Below, piece after piece: positions 1 through 9,058 of a stretch of DNA of 64,000 nt; positions within the stretch are counted from its first letter, which is position 1; each line of letters starts with the position of its first letter. The notes below the pieces were generated by a model. That model did no database searches and had not been told where the DNA came from. It saw nothing but the letters and a program-made list of their open reading frames with translations. The position numbers were made by a program, and so were the translations under genes. This DNA comes from Ruegeria sp. ANG-S4. GTDB lineage: Bacteria; Pseudomonadota; Alphaproteobacteria; Rhodobacterales; Rhodobacteraceae. Where the stretch lies: positions 186,001 through 250,000 of the forward strand of contig NZ_JWLK01000005.1 of assembly GCF_000814005.1 (NCBI RefSeq), written 5' to 3'.

Positions 1-882
1 TGAATATTCTTTTTCTCCATGCGGCTGCGAATAACCCACCGAGTTGAGATATTCAGCCTCGTCAAATCCGCAATTTTCCCATTGGCGCAGCTGTTCCGCT
101 GGCACTTCATGAACGCCGTCATAGAAACCTTCCACGGCAATACGTCCGGTTTCATCGTCGTAGAACGACGCGACAATTTTTGACATCTCTCTGAGCGGGT
201 TTAGGCCGGGACCGCCATAGTGGCCCGAGTGCAGGTCGATGCGGGGACCGATAATTGTGAACTCATCCTTGAGCATCCCGCGCAGCTGCGACGCAATCGA
301 CGGCACGCCGCGCGAGACCATAGAGGTATCGCAGACCAATGCCAGATCTGCCTTAAGCTCTTCCTTGTTCGCCTCAAGAAACGGAACGAGCGATGGCGAG
401 CCCGACTCCTCTTCGCCTTCAAAGAAAAAGGTGATGCGGCAGGGCAGGGTGCCGTTCACGGCCTTCCAGGCGCGACATGCTTCGACAAAGGTCATCAGCT
501 GGCCTTTGTCGTCCGATGATCCACGGCCGCGAATGACCTGACCATTTTCGGTCTCTTCAAGCGCCGGGTCGAACGGATCGCGGGTCCACAGTTCCAACGG
601 ATCAACGGGTTGCACGTCGTAGTGCCCGTAAAACAGAACGTGCGGCCCTTCGTTGCCCTCTCCGACATGGCCAACGACCATAGGGTGGCCGGGCGTGGTG
701 CGTTTTTCGCAAGTGATGCCAATGCTTTGCAGGTCCGAGACCAACCAATCTGCGGCCTGATCCACTTGTTTTTTGTAAGCCGGGTCGGTCGAAATCGACG
801 GGATGCGCAAGAACTCCATCAACCGGTCGATGGAATTTGAAAGGTCGGTGTCGATCCTGTTCAGAACAGCGTCAAGCGACAT
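1..882 (-). CDS. M20 family dipeptidase, partial (C-terminus off the left edge)
   Basis: Zinc-dependent exopeptidase of the M20/CNDP-dipeptidase type, predicted to cleave small peptides in the cytoplasm. The 294 codons present begin at an ATG preceded by a good Shine-Dalgarno sequence (AGGAGA, 5 nt spacing) and remain open to the first base of the window. Visible family motifs are GHYDVQP (residues 86-92, metal-binding His and Asp), GRGSSDDKG (about 116-124, bridging Asp) and EGEEESGS (about 150, catalytic and metal-binding Glu), followed by DLHSGHYGG in the dimerisation/lid region. Family members are about 460 residues, so roughly a third is missing. It is divergent from hemA and shares the 883-1205 intergenic region with it. 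Substrate cannot be told from sequence. Confidence 0.9.
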   Translation of the reverse strand, partial: MSLDAVLNRIDTDLSNSIDRLMEFLRIPSISTDPAYKKQVDQAADWLVSDLQSIGITCEKRTTPGHPMVVGHVGEGNEGPHVLFYGHYDVQPVDPLELWTRDPFDPALEETENGQVIRGRGSSDDKGQLMTFVEACRAWKAVNGTLPCRITFFFEGEEESGSPSLVPFLEANKEELKADLALVCDTSMVSRGVPSIASQLRGMLKDEFTIIGPRIDLHSGHYGGPGLNPLREMSKIVASFYDDETGRIAVEGFYDGVHEVPAEQLRQWENCGFDEAEYLNSVGYSQPHGEKEYS

Positions 883-1205
883 AGGCTTCTCCTGGATAGT
901 CGTGAATTTTGGCGGAGCCTATCAGCGCGCGCGGTGCCGTCCAGTGCATATCGGTGTGAATTTTGGTACATTAACGGAAACCCCGAGATGCGGCGCACAG
1001 GTGCCTGCGTCGTTTCCTCGCGTCTGATGGCCGTAACTTTACTTGTCCGGCGGGCAGATCAGAGATAATTGATGCAAATCAATGCTGCGACTCTGATTTC
1101 GCCAATAGTCATGGTAATACAGGGGCGCAAACCTCGGGAATGTTAGCCGGGGGACGAATGGGTCTGGTGGCGGCAATGCAAAGCCAGGCGCTAAAGGAGA
1201 ATTTG
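883..1205. other. Divergent intergenic region between M20 peptidase and hemA
   Basis: This 323-base stretch carries no convincing ORF. It must hold the promoters of both flanking genes. The only strong site I see is the FNR-type box at 1069-1082. The AGGAGA at 1195-1200 is the hemA ribosome-binding site. Possible weak -10 elements for hemA lie around 1104-1118 but none is convincing. Confidence 0.6.
1069..1082. promoter_or_regulatory. FNR/FnrL-type binding site upstream of hemA
   Basis: The sequence TTGATGCAAATCAA is a perfect TTGAT-N4-ATCAA dyad, the FNR/FnrL consensus. It is centred about 130 bp upstream of the hemA GTG start. In Rhodobacter sphaeroides and R. capsulatus hemA is known to be under FnrL-type oxygen control through such boxes, so anaerobic or low-oxygen activation of hemA is the natural inference here. 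An AATAGT hexamer at 1104-1109 would put the site near -41, the class II activator position, but this promoter assignment is tentative. Confidence 0.75.
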
Positions 1206-2429
1206 GTGGACTATACTGCTCAGCTCGATACTGCGATCGCCAGGCTTCACGAAGAGGGACGGTATCGGACCTTCATTGATATCGAACGTCGCAACGGGCA
1301 TTTCCCGCATGCGGTCCGCACCTGTCCCGACGGATCTCAGCAAAACATCACCGTGTGGTGCGGTAATGACTACCTGGGCATGGGGCAAAACCCTGTTGTC
1401 CTGAATGCGATGCACGAAGCCGTGGATGCAGCGGGCGCCGGATCAGGGGGCACGCGCAACATCTCGGGCACCACGGTCTATCACAAGCGGCTCGAGGCCG
1501 AGTTGGCGGATCTGCATGGCAAAGAGGCCGCGTTGCTGTTCACCAGCGCCTACATTGCCAATGACGCGACGCTTTCAACGCTGCCGAAGCTTTTTCCCGG
1601 TCTGATCATCTATTCCGACGAACTGAACCATGCTTCGATGATCGAAGGCGTGCGGCGCAATGGTGGGGCCAAGCGAATTTTCCGGCACAATGATGTGGCC
1701 CACCTGCGCGAACTGCTTGAGGCCGATGATCCCGCAGCCCCGAAACTGATCGCGTTCGAATCTGTCTATTCGATGGACGGCGATTTTGGTCCGATCGAAG
1801 AAATCTGTGATTTGGCCGACGAATTTGGTGCGTTGACCTATATTGACGAAGTTCACGCGGTTGGCATGTACGGGCCGCGCGGTGGCGGCGTCACCGAACG
1901 GGATCGTCTGGCACATCGTATCGACATCATCAACGGAACCTTGGCCAAGGCTTTCGGTGTCATGGGCGGATACATCGCAGCCAGCGCAAAGATGTGCGAC
2001 GCCATTCGGTCTTATGCGCCCGGTTTCATCTTCACAACGTCTTTGCCGCCCGCAGTTGCCGCCGGAGCAGCGGCGTCGGTTGCGTATCTCAAGGGCGCCT
2101 CCGAGCTGCGCGAGCAGCATCAAACCCAGGCCAAGGTGCTCAAGCTCAGGTTGAAAGGGATGGGTCTGCCGTTGATCGATCATGGCAGTCACATCGTTCC
2201 GGTGATTGTGGGCAATCCGGTTCACACGAAAATCCTCAGCGACAGGCTGTTGGAGGACTATGGAATCTACGTACAACCGATCAATTTCCCGACGGTTCCG
2301 CGAGGCACGGAACGCCTGCGCTTTACGCCGTCGCCGGTTCACGGACCGGGCGAAATGAACCGTTTGATCCACGCGATGGACGAACTTTGGTCACATTGTG
2401 CGCTAAATCGCGCCGAACTTGCCGGTTAA
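1206..2429 (+). CDS. hemA: 5-aminolevulinate synthase
   Basis: PLP enzyme that condenses glycine and succinyl-CoA to 5-aminolevulinate, the first step of tetrapyrrole synthesis by the C4 (Shemin) pathway. I choose the GTG at 1206: it follows AAGGAG with 5-6 nt spacing and gives 407 residues with the N-terminus [10 protein letters not shown], matching Rhodobacter HemA proteins in length and start; an upstream ATG at 1140 is in frame but has no such support. Conserved blocks include [34 protein letters not shown] and the PLP lysine K248 in NGTLAKAFG. The C-terminus carries [19 protein letters not shown], the substrate-binding region of the family. An FNR-type box lies upstream, suggesting oxygen-linked regulation. 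Confidence 0.97.
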   Translation: MDYTAQLDTAIARLHEEGRYRTFIDIERRNGHFPHAVRTCPDGSQQNITVWCGNDYLGMGQNPVVLNAMHEAVDAAGAGSGGTRNISGTTVYHKRLEAELADLHGKEAALLFTSAYIANDATLSTLPKLFPGLIIYSDELNHASMIEGVRRNGGAKRIFRHNDVAHLRELLEADDPAAPKLIAFESVYSMDGDFGPIEEICDLADEFGALTYIDEVHAVGMYGPRGGGVTERDRLAHRIDIINGTLAKAFGVMGGYIAASAKMCDAIRSYAPGFIFTTSLPPAVAAGAAASVAYLKGASELREQHQTQAKVLKLRLKGMGLPLIDHGSHIVPVIVGNPVHTKILSDRLLEDYGIYVQPINFPTVPRGTERLRFTPSPVHGPGEMNRLIHAMDELWSHCALNRAELAG

Positions 2430-2558
2430 CCTCACGCCAAAGTGTGCATTACGTTTGACGCGTGTTAAGCTTACGCTAACAAAAGTGGCGGACGAATCGT
2501 TTGGGATATGATTCGCCGTTGGCGTGTAACACGCATAGGGCAGAATGGGGCAGCAGGA

Positions 2559-3773
2559 ATGATTGGGCGCAGATCACAGCGCGATTCCGAAGAGGGCACG
2601 GACGTCAGGCCAAAGGGCTTTGATGACTACGAAGTGCGGCTCGGCGATGTCATGCGCGGTGAACGCGCGACGATGGGCAAGTCGCTTCTCGACGTTCAGC
2701 GCGAATTGCGGATCAAGGCCAACTACATCGCTGCAATAGAAAACGCGGACCCCGACGCCTTTGACACACCCGGCTTCATCGCCGGGTATGTGCGTTCTTA
2801 CGCACGCTATCTGGGTATGAACCCGGACGAAACGTTTGCGACCTTCTGTGAGGAAAGCGGTTTCGAGGTCGCACACGGTATGTCGGCCCAGGCATCTGTG
2901 GTGCGAAAGTCGCCGGGCGATTTGCCGTCGCGCGGACCGATGGGGCGTGATCCGTTTATTTCACCCAATACGCCATACATTCCGGGCAAACAGTCCTTTG
3001 TCAGTCAGATCGAACCCCGGGCCATCGGGTCCTCGCTGGTGTTGCTGGCTGTGATCGGCGGCATTGGCTATGGCGGCTGGTCTGTTCTGAATCGCATTCA
3101 GCAGGTTCAGGTCAGCCCGGTCGAGCAGGCGCCGGTCGTGTTGACTGACCTCGACCCGTTGGAGGCCGCGCGCACCCAGTCTGACACAGCCGAGATTGCC
3201 AGCGTTGATGCTCCGAGCGCCGAGGCCCTTGATCGTCTGTACCGCCCGCAGGCGTTGGATGTCCCGGTGCTGGTTGCGCGGGACGCTCCGATCTCGACCC
3301 TTGATCCGCGTTCAGTTGGCACGTTCCGTGCGCCCGAGCCGCCCCAGATCGAAGTCGCTGATGTGCATACGGTCGAGCGTTCGACCTTGCCTCAGGTTGT
3401 CGAACAGGTCGACACGACACTGAAGATCGTGGCCGTGAACCCCGCCTGGATGCGTGTGACCGCAGCTGACGGCAGCGTCATTTTTGAAGGTACTTTGGGC
3501 ACCGTCGAACAGGGCAGCGTGTTCGAAGTCCCACTGACCGAAGAGCCGCCGCAACTGCGCGCAGGTGCCTCGGGCTCTGTCTTCTTTTCGATGAACGGCG
3601 AACACTTTGGGCCTGCTGGCGCGCCCGGGACTGTGGCCAAGGGTGTCGTACTGTCCAAGGACGCCGTGGCTGAGCGTTTTGAGGTGGCAGACCTCGAAGC
3701 CGAGCAGAACAGCGCCTTGAAACAATTGGTGGCCGAGCTTCAGACTCAGGCAGCGGAAGAACCCACCGAGTGA
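2559..3773 (+). CDS. RodZ-like helix-turn-helix membrane protein (HTH_25 plus DUF4115)
   Basis: 404 residues from the ATG at 2559. The N-terminal 110 residues form an HTH of the RodZ/Cro-like type (LGDVMRGERATMGKSLLDVQ followed by the IKANYIAAIENAD stretch), then a proline-rich linker, one transmembrane helix (about 155-178) and a periplasmic C-terminal beta domain (about 300-390) like DUF4115. RodZ is a cytoskeletal linker of the MreB elongation machinery, with the HTH binding MreB and not DNA. Whether this protein does that is inferred from domain order only. An in-frame ATG at 2508 would add 17 residues; I prefer 2559 because homologues as I recall them start MIGR. The gene precedes ispG by 72 bp. 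Confidence 0.75.
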   Translation: MIGRRSQRDSEEGTDVRPKGFDDYEVRLGDVMRGERATMGKSLLDVQRELRIKANYIAAIENADPDAFDTPGFIAGYVRSYARYLGMNPDETFATFCEESGFEVAHGMSAQASVVRKSPGDLPSRGPMGRDPFISPNTPYIPGKQSFVSQIEPRAIGSSLVLLAVIGGIGYGGWSVLNRIQQVQVSPVEQAPVVLTDLDPLEAARTQSDTAEIASVDAPSAEALDRLYRPQALDVPVLVARDAPISTLDPRSVGTFRAPEPPQIEVADVHTVERSTLPQVVEQVDTTLKIVAVNPAWMRVTAADGSVIFEGTLGTVEQGSVFEVPLTEEPPQLRAGASGSVFFSMNGEHFGPAGAPGTVAKGVVLSKDAVAERFEVADLEAEQNSALKQLVAELQTQAAEEPTE

Positions 3774-3845
3774 TCTGACCATTGCGAAGCGCCAGTCGTC
3801 GGACTATCTAAAGGCGCAAAGCTGGCTATCGCGGACCTCGCCCTT

Positions 3846-4967
3846 ATGTCCCTCAATCACGTGCGCCCTTGGCGCGACATTTATCGCCGCAAGTCCCGCC
3901 AGATCATGGTTGGCAACGTGCCCGTGGGGGGGGATGCGCCGATTGCGGTGCAGACGATGACCAACACTCTGACCACGGATGTTGCTGCCACCGTTGCGCA
4001 AGTGCAGGCCGCGGCCGAAGCCGGTGCCGATATCGTGCGGGTCTCCGTCCCGGATGAGGCGTCTTCGAAAGCCTTGAAAGAGATCGTGCGCGAAAGCCCG
4101 GTGCCGATCGTGGCGGACATTCACTTTCACTACCGGCGCGGCATTGAAGCCGCCGAAGCGGGCGCCGCCTGTTTGCGGATCAACCCCGGAAACATCGGCA
4201 GCGAAGATCGCGTGAAAGAGGTCATAAAGGCGGCACGCGACCACAATTGCTCGATCAGGATCGGCGTGAACGCTGGCAGTCTGGAAAAACACCTGCTTGA
4301 GAAATACGGCGAACCGTGCCCAGAGGCGATGGTCGAAAGTGGGCTGGAACATATCCGTATCCTGCAAGACAATGATTTCCACGAATTCAAGATCAGCGTG
4401 AAGGCCAGCGACGTCTTTTTGTCCGCCGCCGCTTATCAGGGCATTGCCGAGGCGACGGACGCTCCGATCCACCTTGGCATTACTGAAGCCGGAGGATTGG
4501 TTTCGGGCACCATCAAATCCGCCATCGGACTTGGCAACCTGCTGTGGATGGGCATCGGTGACACGATCCGTGTCAGCCTGTCCGCGGATCCGGTCGAAGA
4601 GGTAAAGGTCGGCTTTGAAATCCTCAAATCACTGGGTCTGCGCCACCGCGGCGTGAACATCATCTCTTGCCCATCGTGCGCCCGGCAGGGGTTTGACGTG
4701 ATCAAAACGGTCGAGGCGCTGGAACACCGGCTGGAGCATATCAAGACGCCGATGTCCCTGTCGATCATCGGTTGCGTCGTGAACGGCCCGGGTGAGGCGC
4801 TGATGACCGATGTCGGCTTTACTGGCGGCGGGGCCGGGTCGGGCATGGTCTATCTGGCGGGCAAGGCCAGCCATAAAATGTCCAACGATCAGATGATCGA
4901 CCATATCGTGGAAGAGGTCGAGAAGAAGGCGGCGGAACTGGACGCCGCAGCCGAGGCAGCAGAATAG
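3846..4967 (+). CDS. ispG: 4-hydroxy-3-methylbut-2-en-1-yl diphosphate synthase
   Basis: Iron-sulfur enzyme of the MEP isoprenoid pathway that reductively converts 2-C-methylerythritol 2,4-cyclodiphosphate to HMBPP (also called GcpE). The 373-residue length is normal for the bacterial two-domain form. The TIM-barrel half is recognisable from [15 protein letters not shown] through [16 protein letters not shown]. The [4Fe-4S] ligands are visible as Cys275 and Cys278 in SCPSCARQ and Cys310 in [12 protein letters not shown], with the fourth ligand Glu at about 317. It follows the RodZ-like gene on the same strand and may be cotranscribed with it. Confidence 0.97.
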   Translation: MSLNHVRPWRDIYRRKSRQIMVGNVPVGGDAPIAVQTMTNTLTTDVAATVAQVQAAAEAGADIVRVSVPDEASSKALKEIVRESPVPIVADIHFHYRRGIEAAEAGAACLRINPGNIGSEDRVKEVIKAARDHNCSIRIGVNAGSLEKHLLEKYGEPCPEAMVESGLEHIRILQDNDFHEFKISVKASDVFLSAAAYQGIAEATDAPIHLGITEAGGLVSGTIKSAIGLGNLLWMGIGDTIRVSLSADPVEEVKVGFEILKSLGLRHRGVNIISCPSCARQGFDVIKTVEALEHRLEHIKTPMSLSIIGCVVNGPGEALMTDVGFTGGGAGSGMVYLAGKASHKMSNDQMIDHIVEEVEKKAAELDAAAEAAE

Positions 4968-5069
4968 GTTTTCTGCCAGCTATTCACATGCCTTTGCAAA
5001 GCGCCATGTTGTGGCCCGATTTGCAATTACTAGTGGCTGCAAAGAAACACGATTCTGGAGCAGTAAACG

Positions 5070-5639
5070 TTGCAATACAAAGCAATTTTTGCGGGCGTTC
5101 TGGCCGCGACTTTGGCCGCTTGCAGCAGCCCTTCTGGCAACTACAATGATCGGCCGAGCTTTATTCATGTCCCGGTTCCGCCAACCCAGGGGACGCAGCT
5201 TGGTTACCTATCCGTCGATGTATCGGGTTGGAGCGAAAACGGCACCACCACGCGCGCAGATGTACGGATCAGCCCGGGCGGTACGGGCAAGCCACGGGGG
5301 AAATTGACGCCGGTCATGACCGTTGATCCGCAGTTGACCTCTCGGGTCGCACTGTCGCTGCGCGATGGTCAGGATTCAAGCGCAGCTTTTGCGTTTGCCC
5401 AACAGATCGCGCGCGCGACCTATTGCCCGTCGGGACCGATTACGAAGAATACCGGGATCCGAAAATACTCCCGTCCCCAAGATTTGCAGGCCATTCTGGC
5501 GGAAAGTCATCGGCAGGGCCGTGATGTAATCCCCGCCGGCGTCAAAGGCGAAACAGTCTCTGCCGTCGATTTCAGAACAACCGGTACCCCGACTTGGGTG
5601 GTGTCGATGAAATGTGACGCGCCTTATCCATACGACTAG
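5070..5639 (+). CDS. Putative lipoprotein of unknown function
   Basis: 189 residues, starting at a TTG (5070) with GGAG 9 nt upstream. The N-terminus MQYKAIFAGVLAATLAAC is a textbook lipoprotein signal with a lipobox (LAAC) and lipidation at Cys18, so the mature protein should be anchored in a membrane facing the periplasm. The rest has no motif I recognise; there are further cysteines near residue 119 and at MKCDAPYPYD at the C-terminus that could pair. Lies between ispG and a terminator-like hairpin and has no clear functional partner. Confidence 0.65.
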   Translation: MQYKAIFAGVLAATLAACSSPSGNYNDRPSFIHVPVPPTQGTQLGYLSVDVSGWSENGTTTRADVRISPGGTGKPRGKLTPVMTVDPQLTSRVALSLRDGQDSSAAFAFAQQIARATYCPSGPITKNTGIRKYSRPQDLQAILAESHRQGRDVIPAGVKGETVSAVDFRTTGTPTWVVSMKCDAPYPYD

Positions 5640-5643
5640 AAAG

Positions 5644-5668
5644 TAATGGGCGGCAAGGCCGCCCATTA
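5644..5668. terminator. Bidirectional terminator-like hairpin
   Basis: Perfect 11-bp inverted repeat TAATGGGCGGC / GCCGCCCATTA around a 3-nt loop, sitting between the 3' ends of the convergent lipoprotein gene and dsbA-like gene. Neither side has a long T-run, so termination efficiency is uncertain, but its position fits a shared terminator. Confidence 0.65.
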
Positions 5669-5691
5669 TCGGTCGTCAAAAAGGTCTCTCA

Positions 5692-6450
5692 TCAACCCTG
5701 TTCTGCGCGCACGCCGTTTGCGATCTGCTGCATCTGGTCGGCGGGCAGGAAGCCGCGCAACATTTCGGTGCCCAGCACGAAAGACGGCGTGCCGGAGATG
5801 TTGAGTTTGCGGGCCAAGGCGCGGGTCTTGTTGATCTCTTCGGTGACAGCATCCGTGTCCATCGCCGCAATAATGGCGTCACTGTCCAGCCCCAGCCCGT
5901 CCGAAATGCGGCGCAAAGTGACTTCGTTTGGTTCGCCGCTGAATTCAAGCAGCGCGTCGTGCACTTGCTTATAGGCGTCGTCGCCGGCCACCTGTTTGGT
6001 TGCCACTGCGAACCGCGATGACTGCACCGACGCATCGCCCAAAATAGGCAGTTCTTTTATGACCAACCGGATGTTGCCGTCGGATTCCAGCAGGCTTGCG
6101 ACTTCGGGTACGGCGCGACGGCAATAACCGCAGCGGTAGTCCATGAACTCGACCAGCGTGATGTCGCCATCCGGGTTGCCACCGACCCAGCTGTATCCGT
6201 CGTTGATCAATTCTTCCAGATTGTCCGCAACCAGTTGCTTGTCAGCCTCGGCCTCGGCCGCTGCATTGCGTTCTTCAAGAATATTGATCGCCTCGATGAT
6301 CACCTCGGGGTTTTCCAGCAGGTATTCACGGACCTGTGCGCCGAATTCGGCCTTCTCGGCGTCGCTGAGCGCGTTGAGGTCCAGCGCCTGGGCGGGGCCG
6401 GTGATTAAGGAAAGCCCCAGCAGGGCGGGTGCAGCATGTCTGAGGATCAT
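5692..6450 (-). CDS. DsbA-family periplasmic thiol:disulfide oxidoreductase
   Basis: 252 residues from the ATG at 6450, with GGAG 6 nt upstream. Residues 1-22 (ending GPAQA) form a Sec signal peptide. A helical region (about 30-90) precedes a thioredoxin-fold domain whose active site is CGYC (Cys107-Cys110, within EFMDYRCGYCRR). The cis-Pro loop is visible as ISGTPSFVLG near the C-terminus. Such BdbD/ScsC-like DsbAs oxidise or isomerise disulfides in periplasmic proteins. The start codon overlaps the stop of the upstream M48 protease gene (ATGA), so the two are translationally coupled. Whether it acts as oxidase or isomerase is not visible. Confidence 0.9.
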   Translation of the reverse strand: MILRHAAPALLGLSLITGPAQALDLNALSDAEKAEFGAQVREYLLENPEVIIEAINILEERNAAAEAEADKQLVADNLEELINDGYSWVGGNPDGDITLVEFMDYRCGYCRRAVPEVASLLESDGNIRLVIKELPILGDASVQSSRFAVATKQVAGDDAYKQVHDALLEFSGEPNEVTLRRISDGLGLDSDAIIAAMDTDAVTEEINKTRALARKLNISGTPSFVLGTEMLRGFLPADQMQQIANGVRAEQG

Positions 6451-7805
6451 TTCCGTCTCCTTTTCTTTTTCTCTGCGCGCTCCGCAGCAATCAGCACATC
6501 CTGCGCCCTTTGCCAACCCGGAGACCCAACGGGCAATTGCCCGACGGCGCGTCTTGCGTGGATACCTGCATCGGCCAACCGGCCTTGCAAGGCATATCGT
6601 TCTGCTGTCACGGCCGAGGCCATGCCGTTATTTCCGATCTGGGCGTAAGCGACGCCCAGATCCCGCATAAGTCTTAAGTTTCGGTAATCCCTTGCGCGGG
6701 CTTTCTCAAGAACTTCCAGAGCCTTTTTTGTCTGACCATTCGCCAAAAGAGCGCGCCCGTATCCAGCCAGTATCAGAGAGTCTCGCGGCGCCATCTCGAC
6801 CGCTTTGCCGTATGCTTTAACAGCCTCCGATACTCTTCTGTTTTCCAACAAAATTTGCCCCTTTAATTCGTAAAAGAACGGGTCATCGGGGCGGATTTCC
6901 AAGGCGGCATCTATAGCGGCACGCGCCTGAGCCAGATCACGATTTTGGTGGTGTGCCGATGCGGTGCGCATCAGGCGGATGTCATTGTGGTCTTCCTCGG
7001 CTGCCCGGCGCAAAGTCCAGCCCGGAGCACGCAGAAATGCAGACAGCTTGCCTTTGACGCGCGCAAACCAGTAATCGGCATTGGGGTTTGGCTGTGCCTG
7101 ATCCCCGAATTCATCCAAAAATGCCTCGGCCGCGCGAAGGCGTTCGCGGCTTGTGGGGTGCGAGCGCATGTATGGGTCTTGGTTCACTTCGCTTAACAAT
7201 TCTTGTCCTGCGAACTTGCGGTGCAGCTTGACCATTCCGCTGGGCGAGATGTCGGCCCACCGCAGATAGCTGGCGGCGCTGCGATCTGCCGCGGCCTCTT
7301 CCGCGCGGGTGTGGCCCAAGAAACTGCGCAGAGCTGACGAGTTTGTCCCCACGGCAATTCCGGCGGCAGCCTCTCCGCCACCCGCCAACCCGACAATCAG
7401 GGCCAGCGCAGTGCCAAACTGTGCGTTGCGCTGGGCCGCTCGCAGGTTTTCGGCACGTCGTGCCAAATGACCGTTGGCAATATGCGCGGCCTCGTGGGCA
7501 ATCACGGCCTGCAGCATCTCGGGGCTTTCCACAGACAGGATCAGCCCGTAATGCAGGTAAATGGCATTGTAATCGATGACAAAGGCGTTGAACGTGCTGT
7601 CATTAACCACAAAAATCCGCACTCTGTTGGTATTCAGCCCCGCCGCGCGCAGCAGCGGAAAGGCCAATTCGCGCAGACCGTGCTCGATATCAGGATCGCG
7701 AATAAGGCCTTGTGAACTGGCCTGAGACGCGCTTGTGATCCATGTCACTGCCACCAGCAGCAGGGCCGGGATTGACGCCAGCCTGGATACGCGTTCAAAA
7801 GCCAT
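6447..7805 (-). CDS. Periplasmic M48 metalloprotease with TPR repeats (BepA/YfgC-like)
   Basis: 452 residues from the ATG at 7805, which gives a signal peptide (MAFERVSRLASIPALLLVAV to about residue 30). The zinc site is HEAAH (104-108) with the third-ligand glutamate in TRAEEAAADR; the C-terminal half holds tetratricopeptide repeats (about 290-430), the architecture of BepA, which in E. coli degrades stalled LptD and BamA assembly intermediates. The last residues are the basic run EKKKRRRK. Longer in-frame starts upstream would overlap the divergent aminotransferase gene and would not produce a signal peptide. The stop overlaps the start of the dsbA-like gene. Confidence 0.88.
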   Translation of the reverse strand: MAFERVSRLASIPALLLVAVTWITSASQASSQGLIRDPDIEHGLRELAFPLLRAAGLNTNRVRIFVVNDSTFNAFVIDYNAIYLHYGLILSVESPEMLQAVIAHEAAHIANGHLARRAENLRAAQRNAQFGTALALIVGLAGGGEAAAGIAVGTNSSALRSFLGHTRAEEAAADRSAASYLRWADISPSGMVKLHRKFAGQELLSEVNQDPYMRSHPTSRERLRAAEAFLDEFGDQAQPNPNADYWFARVKGKLSAFLRAPGWTLRRAAEEDHNDIRLMRTASAHHQNRDLAQARAAIDAALEIRPDDPFFYELKGQILLENRRVSEAVKAYGKAVEMAPRDSLILAGYGRALLANGQTKKALEVLEKARARDYRNLRLMRDLGVAYAQIGNNGMASAVTAERYALQGRLADAGIHARRAVGQLPVGSPGWQRAQDVLIAAERAEKKKRRRK

Positions 7806-7827
7806 GGCTGCAACATGGGAGATGGGC

Positions 7828-8991
7828 ATGAGAAACTCAACCCGGTCCGGGGTCGATCCCTTCATCGTGATGGACGTGATGGAGGCGGCCAGACGCGCCG
7901 AAGAGGCAGGCCGCCACATAATCCACATGGAGGTCGGGCAGCCGGGAACCGGTGCACCAAAAGGCGCGACAGCGGCGCTGGCCCGGGCAATGGAGCAGGG
8001 GCCCTTGGGCTATACGGTCGCCCTTGGGCTGCCGGCGCTGCGCCAGCGGATCGCGCGGCTGTACGGAGACTGGTACAATGTTGATCTGAATCCCGAAAGG
8101 GTTGTTGTCACGCCCGGGTCTTCGGGCGGCTTTTTGTTGGCGTTCACGGCCCTTTTCGACAGTGGCGATCGTGTCGGGATCGGCGCACCGGGGTATCCAT
8201 CATACCGTCAAATTCTAAAAGCGTTGGGTTTGGTTCCGGTGGACCTGCCGACCGCGCCGGAAAACCGGCTGCAGCCTGTTGCGCAGGACATTGCAGGAAT
8301 GGGTTTGCAGGGCTTGATGGTGGCCTCTCCGGCCAACCCAACCGGAACCATGCTGGATCACGAGGCCATGCGTGCATTGATCGAGGCGGCGCAAGCCCAA
8401 GAGGCGTCGTTCATCAGCGACGAGATTTACCACGGGCTGGAATACGAAGCCAAAGCGGTCACCGCACTTGAATTGATGGATGATTGTTATGTGATCAATT
8501 CGTTCTCCAAATACTTTTCGATGACCGGTTGGCGGGTCGGGTGGATGGTTGTGCCCGAAGATCAGGTTCGCGTGGTCGAACGGATTGCGCAGAACATGTT
8601 CATCTGCGCGCCTCACGCCAGTCAGGTTGCAGCCTTGGCGGCGATGGAATGCGAAGGTGAATTGCAGGCGAATCTGGATGTCTACCGGGCGAACCGTGAC
8701 TTGATGCTAACGGGTTTGCCGCAAGCAGGATTTACCAACATCGCGCCCCCGGACGGTGCGTTCTATGTTTACGCCGACGTGTCCGAGCTAACGGATGACA
8801 GTCGCGCGTTTGCGGCTGAGATCCTGGAAAAGGCCGGTGTCGCAGTGACGCCCGGGCTGGATTTTGACCCCGAACGCGGACACAAAACGCTGCGCTTTTC
8901 CTACGCACGGTCAACTGCGGACATTCAAGAGGGGCTGAGCCGTCTGCGCGAATTCATGATCAACCGGGGTGCGGTTACCACCGTGGCTTAA
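7828..8991 (+). CDS. Class I/II PLP-dependent aminotransferase
   Basis: 387 residues from the ATG at 7828, preceded by GGGAG at 6 nt spacing. The fold-type I features are clear: MEVGQPGTGAP at the N-terminus, GSSGGF, ASPANPTGTM, the SDEIYHGL aspartate that contacts the pyridine nitrogen, and SFSKYFSMTGWRVGW with the Schiff-base lysine. It transfers amino groups between an amino acid and a 2-oxo acid in the cytoplasm; substrate specificity is not evident, although aspartate/aromatic-type aminotransferases look most similar. The start codon is only 22 bp from that of the divergent M48 protease gene, so the promoters must lie within the opposing coding sequences. Confidence 0.9.
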   Translation: MRNSTRSGVDPFIVMDVMEAARRAEEAGRHIIHMEVGQPGTGAPKGATAALARAMEQGPLGYTVALGLPALRQRIARLYGDWYNVDLNPERVVVTPGSSGGFLLAFTALFDSGDRVGIGAPGYPSYRQILKALGLVPVDLPTAPENRLQPVAQDIAGMGLQGLMVASPANPTGTMLDHEAMRALIEAAQAQEASFISDEIYHGLEYEAKAVTALELMDDCYVINSFSKYFSMTGWRVGWMVVPEDQVRVVERIAQNMFICAPHASQVAALAAMECEGELQANLDVYRANRDLMLTGLPQAGFTNIAPPDGAFYVYADVSELTDDSRAFAAEILEKAGVAVTPGLDFDPERGHKTLRFSYARSTADIQEGLSRLREFMINRGAVTTVA

Positions 8992-9058
8992 GGCGTTCAC
9001 AAAATCGGGCAGGTGCGTTAGGGTCAGATCAAACGATCTCGAAAAAAAACTTGAGGCC

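Noticed and set aside
2465-2479. CtrA-like box TTAA-N7-CTAA upstream of the RodZ-like gene
   Set aside because: One mismatch to TTAA-N7-TTAA and no clear promoter beside it; such half-matches arise by chance.
4992-5001. CTTTGCAAAG palindrome before the lipoprotein gene
   Set aside because: A lone 10-bp palindrome with no second copy or known consensus; not enough to call an operator.
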